NCBI GenBank assembly: GCA_038234715.1
Contig: JBBQTD010000062.1
Coordinates: 1 to 8,937, forward strand
Length of the DNA: 8,937 nt
Direction: 5' to 3'
Origin: SZAS-103 sp038234715
GTDB lineage: Bacteria; Pseudomonadota; Gammaproteobacteria; Xanthomonadales; Xanthomonadaceae
Shown here: piece by piece, positions 5,736-8,937 of the stretch
How the letters are laid out: the number at the start of each line of letters is the position of its first letter
How positions within the stretch are numbered: position 1 is the first letter of the stretch
Made by a program: the position numbers and the translations under genes
Notes under the pieces: model-generated
Databases searched by the model: none
What the model was told of the DNA's origin: nothing
Seen by the model: the letters and a program-made list of their open reading frames with translations, nothing else

Positions 5736-6104
5736 TCAGCAAGACTCTTCGACCGATCTCACTGTCAGAGTCACGATCTTATCCAAAGTTACCGAGAGTT
5801 CGAGCTCGACACGTAGGCTTTGCTGATTGCAGAGAACACCTTGATACGGAATATCGCAAAAGGGGCCATCCGCTCCCACCGTACAGCTGCCGCCCTGTTG
5901 AGCGACAAATTCTTTTAGGGCCGCCACTGGGCTGCCAGTAGGAAACCGAGCCCTCAATGCCGCCTGAAAAGCACCGTCGATAGGCCATCCTTTGCCATCG
6001 AATAGGATTTGCCTAGCCAGGGATGACGGCTTATCGGATGCACAGGCGCATATGCAAAGAACGAAGGCGAACGCCATCGGTCGCCAGAGGACTGAGGGTC
6101 TCAT
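5736..6104 (-). CDS. Small putative lipoprotein, cysteine-containing, lower GC
   Basis: This 122-residue protein has an N-terminal signal (residues 8-20, RPMAFAFVLCICA) ending in a lipobox-like ICA-C with C21 as the candidate lipidated cysteine. The mature part is about 100 residues, with four further cysteines (C74, C83, C92, C122) that could make two disulfides in the periplasm. It ends with strand-rich RVELELSVTLDKIVTLTVRSVEESC. No family is recognised. ATG 6104 lies 23 bases downstream of the icd stop on the same strand, so it may be read through from icd; its ribosome site is weak. By hand count, 5761-6060 is about 54 percent GC, against 65 percent in a sample of icd. It also uses codons such as TTA and ATA that are rare nearby. 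Together these suggest later acquisition or relaxed selection. The ATG at 6077 is an alternative start. Confidence 0.6.
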   Translation of the reverse strand: MRPSVLWRPMAFAFVLCICACASDKPSSLARQILFDGKGWPIDGAFQAALRARFPTGSPVAALKEFVAQQGGSCTVGADGPFCDIPYQGVLCNQQSLRVELELSVTLDKIVTLTVRSVEESC

Positions 6105-6127
6105 TCGTCCAACATCCGTGGAATTAG

Positions 6128-7456
6128 TCACATCGCCTTGATTAGCTCGTCTGCAAATTCCGAACACTTCACCTCGGTCGCGCCATCCATCAGGCGCGCG
6201 AAATCGTAGGTCACGCGCTTGCCGGCGATCGCGGTATTCATCGCTGCGATGATCACGTCGGCGGCCTCGGTCCAACCCAGGTAACGCAACATCATCTCGC
6301 CCGACAGGATCACCGAACCCGGATTGACCTTGTCGAGGCCGGCGTATTTCGGCGCGGTGCCGTGGGTGGCCTCGAACACGGCGTGGCCGGTGACGTAGTT
6401 GATGTTCGCGCCCGGTGCGATGCCGATGCCACCGACCTGCGCGGCCAGCGCATCCGACAGATAGTCGCCATTGAGGTTGAGCGTCGCGACCACGTCGTAT
6501 TCGGTGGGACGCAGCAGGATCTGTTGCAGGAACGCATCGGCGATCGAATCCTTGATGACCAGCCCAGCGCCTGGCCGCCCTTCGGGAATCACCATCCACG
6601 GACCGCCGTCGAGGTCCACCGCGCCATAGAAATCGCGTGCGACCTGATAGCCGAAGTCGCGGAACGCGCCCTCGGTGTATTTCATGATGTTGCCCTTGTG
6701 CACCAGCGTCACTGATTTGCTCTTGTTGGCGATCGCATAGCCGATCGCGCTGTGCACCAGCCGCTCGGTGCCAAGGTACGACACCGGCTTGATGCCAATG
6801 CCGACTTGCACCGCAACGATGCGATGCGATGCGCCGATGCCCTCGAGCGCCTTCTGCCAGGCGTCCGACTTCGACTGCGTGCCGAAGCGGATCTTGTCGA
6901 AGCGCTTGGGGAATTCGCGCGCAAGGAAATCCAGCACTTTCTGCGCATCCGCCGAGCCCGGTTCGAACTCGATGCCGGCGTAGATGTCCTCGGTGTTCTC
7001 ACGGAAGATCGTCATGTTGACCCTGCCCGGGTCCTTCACCGGCGAGGGCACGCCGGCAAACCAGCGCACCGGCCGCAGGCACACGTACAGATCGAGCATC
7101 TGCCGCAGCGCGACGTTGAGCGAGGTGATGCCGCCGCCGACCGGCGTGGTCAGCGGGCCCTTGATCGAAACCAGGTAATCGCGGCAGGCGGCCACGGTTT
7201 CATCGGGCAGCCAGTTGCCGCTGGCGTTGAATGCCTTTTCGCCGGCCAGCACCTCGAGCCAGGTGATTTTCTTCGCGCCGCCGTAGGCCTTGGCCACCGC
7301 CGCGTCGAGCACGCGCACCGACGCGCGCCAGATGTCCGGCCCGGTGCCATCGCCTTCGATGAATGGGATGATCGGGTGATCGGGAACGTTCAGGCCGCGC
7401 GGCGATTTGCTGATGCGCTCGCCGCCGGTTGGCGGAGTGGAGTGTGCTGCGGTCAT
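6128..7456 (-). CDS. icd: NADP-dependent isocitrate dehydrogenase
   Basis: This TCA-cycle enzyme oxidatively decarboxylates isocitrate to 2-oxoglutarate with NADP in the cytoplasm. At 442 residues it is longer than the 416 of E. coli Icd. Substrate residues align with the E. coli enzyme: S112, N114, R118 (TSLNVALRQ), R128 (CLRPV), R152 and Y159 (FRENTEDIYAG) and K254 (LVHKGN). The metal aspartates are D303 and D307 (IKDSIADAFLQQ). NADP specificity is shown by K370-Y371 (HGTAPKYAG), V377, Y417 and R421 (VTYDFAR). Two oddities stand out. About 21 extra residues lie near 191-215 (FGTQSKSDAWQKALEGIGAS) before GIGIKPVS. The residue before the serine equivalent to E. coli S113, the AceK phosphorylation site, is Thr instead of Arg. 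ATG 7456 has GGGAG six bases upstream. The lipoprotein gene follows 23 bases downstream. No promoter could be picked with confidence. Confidence 0.97.
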   Translation of the reverse strand: MTAAHSTPPTGGERISKSPRGLNVPDHPIIPFIEGDGTGPDIWRASVRVLDAAVAKAYGGAKKITWLEVLAGEKAFNASGNWLPDETVAACRDYLVSIKGPLTTPVGGGITSLNVALRQMLDLYVCLRPVRWFAGVPSPVKDPGRVNMTIFRENTEDIYAGIEFEPGSADAQKVLDFLAREFPKRFDKIRFGTQSKSDAWQKALEGIGASHRIVAVQVGIGIKPVSYLGTERLVHSAIGYAIANKSKSVTLVHKGNIMKYTEGAFRDFGYQVARDFYGAVDLDGGPWMVIPEGRPGAGLVIKDSIADAFLQQILLRPTEYDVVATLNLNGDYLSDALAAQVGGIGIAPGANINYVTGHAVFEATHGTAPKYAGLDKVNPGSVILSGEMMLRYLGWTEAADVIIAAMNTAIAGKRVTYDFARLMDGATEVKCSEFADELIKAM

Positions 7457-7626
7457 CTTCGCTCCCGTGCTGCCGCGCTGCGCGCGACGTGGTCAAGAGC
7501 ATCATTGTCGCGGTTTGTGGCGCCGGAATGAAGCCACGGCAGAAACCAGGTCTGGCCCGCTCGCGGGGGTTCGGTCGTCCAGCCTGACCTGCGCTTTGGA
7601 TGATTCCGTCGGGCCGGAGAACAACA

Positions 7627-7651
7627 GAAAAACGCCGGGCGAACCCGGCGT
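7627..7651 (-). terminator. Rho-independent terminator of the lipoprotein gene
   Basis: On the minus strand, ACGCCGGG (7651-7644) pairs with CCCGGCGT (7639-7632) around the stable loop TTCG. A run of five Ts (7632-7628) ends the element. It lies 25 bases past the stop codon of the lipoprotein gene at 7677 and separates that group from icd. Confidence 0.9.
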
Positions 7652-7676
7652 CTGGATTGCGATGTCGCTGCCCCGA

Positions 7677-8147
7677 TTACTTGACGACGGTGAAGTCGCT
7701 GTTGCCAGCGGACTTTCCGTCGAGGCTGACCTCGATCTTGTACTTGCCCGCCGGCCAGCCATCCGGCTTGGCGATGTGGAAGTCGGTGACCGCCGCTCCG
7801 CTCAGGTCCTTGAGCTCGGTGGTGGTCTCGTTGACCACCGAACCGTCCTCGTAGCTCCACTTTGCCTTGAGCGCCGCGCTGGGCGCGGTGCCGCTGGTCG
7901 CCACGGCCGCATATATCGTATCGGTCGGCTTGAAGGTTGCGCTGGGTGCGGTCACCGTCATGTCGGTGCCGACCGCAGTACCCAGGTCGATCTTGGTGAT
8001 GGAAACGGACGGCGCCGCCTCGACCGGCGGTGTCGGCGCGACGACGGGCGTGTCGGCAGCCGGAGGCGGTACCGGCTCGTCCTTCTTGCAGGCGGCGAGA
8101 CTGGCGGCGAGTGCGACAGCGAGCAGCAGTTTGTGCGAGGTGTTCAT
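7677..8147 (-). CDS. Envelope lipoprotein with C-terminal beta-rich domain
   Basis: This 156-residue protein has a clear lipoprotein signal: MNTSHKLLLAVALAASLAAC, with lipobox L17-A-A-C20. K21 and K22 follow, with no Asp at +2, so outer-membrane sorting is expected. A proline/alanine-rich linker (about 25-46, PVPPPAADTPVVAPTPPVEAAP) leads to a domain (about 47-156) with many short strands, ending KPDGWPAGKYKIEVSLDGKSAGNSDFTVVK; an immunoglobulin-like fold is plausible. Its function is unknown. Residues 103-156 match the partial gene at the right edge over 54 positions without gaps, 28 of them identical by hand count. The start is supported by AAGGAA (8159-8154) six bases upstream. The LysM gene lies 91 bases upstream on the same strand, suggesting a shared envelope role. 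Confidence 0.85.
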   Translation of the reverse strand: MNTSHKLLLAVALAASLAACKKDEPVPPPAADTPVVAPTPPVEAAPSVSITKIDLGTAVGTDMTVTAPSATFKPTDTIYAAVATSGTAPSAALKAKWSYEDGSVVNETTTELKDLSGAAVTDFHIAKPDGWPAGKYKIEVSLDGKSAGNSDFTVVK

Positions 8148-8238
8148 TTGGATTTCCTTATGGATGATGGAATGGGCTTGCGTATTGCATTGACTTGCAG
8201 CGATCGCGCGCGAGACGCGATCATTGTCTGGAACGCGA

Positions 8239-8565
8239 TCACATGGCTTTCGGGGTTGATGCCGCCGGGATCTTCAGCACCTGGCCGGGGAAGATCTTGT
8301 CCGCGTCGTCGATCTGGTCGCGATTGGCCTCGAAGATCGCATGCCACTGATTGGCGTGTCCGTACAATCGCTTGGCGATATGCGACAGAGAGTCCCCGGC
8401 AACGACGGTGTAGGTCTGCCCGGCCTGCGCTGGCGCGGCCATCGTGGCGGTGGATTGCACGCCCGACTGCACATTGGAAAAGTCGGGTTTGTCCGCTGTC
8501 TGCGCCGTGGACTGGACGCCGGATTGCACATTCGAGAAATCAGGTTTGTTGTCGTTTCCGCTCAT
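8239..8565 (-). CDS. Small LysM-domain protein with N-terminal tandem repeat
   Basis: This 108-residue protein carries one C-terminal LysM domain (about 51-100): TYTVVAGDSLSHIAKRLYGHANQWHAIFEANRDQI, then KIFPGQVLKIP. LysM domains bind peptidoglycan or related glycans, and this form resembles the LysM part of the E. coli Kbp (YgaU) type, here without a BON domain. There is no signal peptide or membrane segment, so it is either cytoplasmic or exported by an unseen route. The first 45 residues are low-complexity and contain two copies of KPDFSNVQSGVQSTA (7-21 and 26-40). ATG 8565 has an excellent ribosome site, AGGAGG, five bases upstream. The gene sits between a lipoprotein gene and a paralogous partial gene on the same strand. 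A weak inverted repeat follows it (8202-8208 with 8216-8222). Confidence 0.88.
   Translation of the reverse strand: MSGNDNKPDFSNVQSGVQSTAQTADKPDFSNVQSGVQSTATMAAPAQAGQTYTVVAGDSLSHIAKRLYGHANQWHAIFEANRDQIDDADKIFPGQVLKIPAASTPKAM
8446..8547 (-). repeat. Coding tandem repeat in the LysM gene
   Basis: Two copies of the 15-residue unit KPDFSNVQSGVQSTA lie 19 residues (57 bases) apart, at 8547-8503 and 8490-8446. The protein copies are identical while the DNA differs at synonymous positions. This points to selection on the peptide, not a fresh duplication. Confidence 0.9.
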
Positions 8566-8771
8566 GGAGCCTCCTGCGATGGATGCGAATGACTGGGTGG
8601 CGAATCATCACGCCAGCGCGAATCCACACCGTAGCACCGGGGTTGCGGCTGGATCGCGCAAGCTGGCGCGGTGCTTAACGGCAGTTCAGACCGCAATCAT
8701 CATTCGCGCGGTTGATGCCGGGTCCGGGCGTGGGCGAAGACAACCTCGCCTCGTCATGTCTCTATTGCAAA

Positions 8772-8937
8772 TTACTTGGTCACGACGAACTCGGTGACCG
8801 CAGCAGGCTTGCCGTCGATGCTGACTTCGATCTTGTACACGCCAGTCTTGTAACCGTCGGATTTGGGCAGGCTGAAGTCGATGACAGTCGGGCCGGTCAG
8901 GTTCTTGAGCAGCTGCGTCTGCTGGTATACGACGCTG
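8772..8937 (-). CDS. 3' end of a paralog of the lipoprotein C-terminal domain (partial)
   Basis: The frame runs from the right edge of the window to TAA at 8774-8772 and gives 54 complete residues: SVVYQQTQLLKNLTGPTVIDF, then SLPKSDGYKTGVYKIEVS, then IDGKPAAVTEFVVTK. It aligns without gaps to residues 103-156 of the lipoprotein at 7677-8147 (28 of 54 identical by hand count), sharing the GxYKIEVSxDGK core. The N-terminus lies outside the window, so a signal peptide or lipobox cannot be judged. It is followed by 206 bases with no gene (8566-8771) before the LysM gene. That gap holds only a weak inverted repeat (AGCACCG against CGGTGCT near 8633-8676) and no evident T-tailed terminator. Read-through into the LysM gene is possible. 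Confidence 0.8.
   Translation of the reverse strand, partial: SVVYQQTQLLKNLTGPTVIDFSLPKSDGYKTGVYKIEVSIDGKPAAVTEFVVTK

Noticed and set aside
6752..7531. 259-codon plus-strand frame opposite icd
   Set aside because: icd is unmistakable on the other strand. The translated product is compositionally odd and unrelated to any family I recognise.
7407..8678. 423-codon open frame on the plus strand opposite icd, the lipoprotein and the LysM gene
   Set aside because: It spans three well-supported minus-strand genes and a terminator. Its protein is Arg/Gly/Ala-rich with no domain, as expected for an antisense shadow in GC-rich DNA.
1..8937. CRISPR array, tRNA/rRNA, insertion sequence or phage genes
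   Set aside because: No regularly spaced repeats, no cloverleaf-like RNA sequence, and no transposase, integrase or structural phage proteins were seen on either strand.

Overview
The window reads as a contiguous chromosomal piece of a GC-rich gammaproteobacterium. Xanthomonadales (Rhodanobacteraceae-like) is the best guess, from protein style only: NADP-type isocitrate dehydrogenase, a GcvA-like LysR regulator, a small LysM protein with DFSNVQSG repeats and a short 'MNIFKGLLFLQGH' protein. No marker gene is present, so the placement is inference. No tRNA, rRNA, CRISPR array, transposase or integrase was seen.

Left part (1-4370): a secreted DUF1579-like protein (186-728, +) converges with a two-gene regulatory unit on the minus strand: a membrane anti-sigma factor (767-1576) and an ECF sigma factor (1563-2135), which overlap by 14 bases. 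Divergent from the sigma gene is a Tat-exported metallophosphoesterase (2299-3299, +), broken by a one-base deletion near 2796, followed by a diheme c-type cytochrome (3372-4295, +). The 163-base divergent region holds three copies of the same bipartite motif, GGAAT-18 bases-GTCT. Two face the sigma gene and one faces the phosphoesterase gene. This is what a self-activating ECF sigma factor and its target operon would look like, and it is the most informative regulatory signal in the window.

Middle part (4371-5735): a LysR-type regulator (4371-5306, -) is divergent from a 77-residue conserved hypothetical protein (TTG start at 5435, +). Between them are a LysR-box-like dyad next to the regulator start and a 12-base-arm hairpin in the leader of the small gene. 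A strong GC hairpin at 5677-5694 lies between the small gene and the next, convergent gene.

Right part (5736-8937, all minus strand): icd for NADP-dependent isocitrate dehydrogenase (6128-7456), with a small lower-GC, cysteine-containing lipoprotein gene (5736-6104) just downstream. Further upstream in the direction of transcription is a cell-envelope group: a lipoprotein (7677-8147, with a clear rho-independent terminator at 7627-7651), a cytoplasmic LysM protein (8239-8565), and the 3' end of a second protein paralogous to the lipoprotein's C-terminal domain (8772 to the window edge).

The genes form several independent units, not one system. The candidate of most interest is the ECF sigma / anti-sigma / Tat phosphoesterase / diheme cytochrome module with its repeated promoter motif. 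Next are the LysR-linked small protein with its structured leader and the LysM protein flanked by paralogous lipoprotein-type genes.
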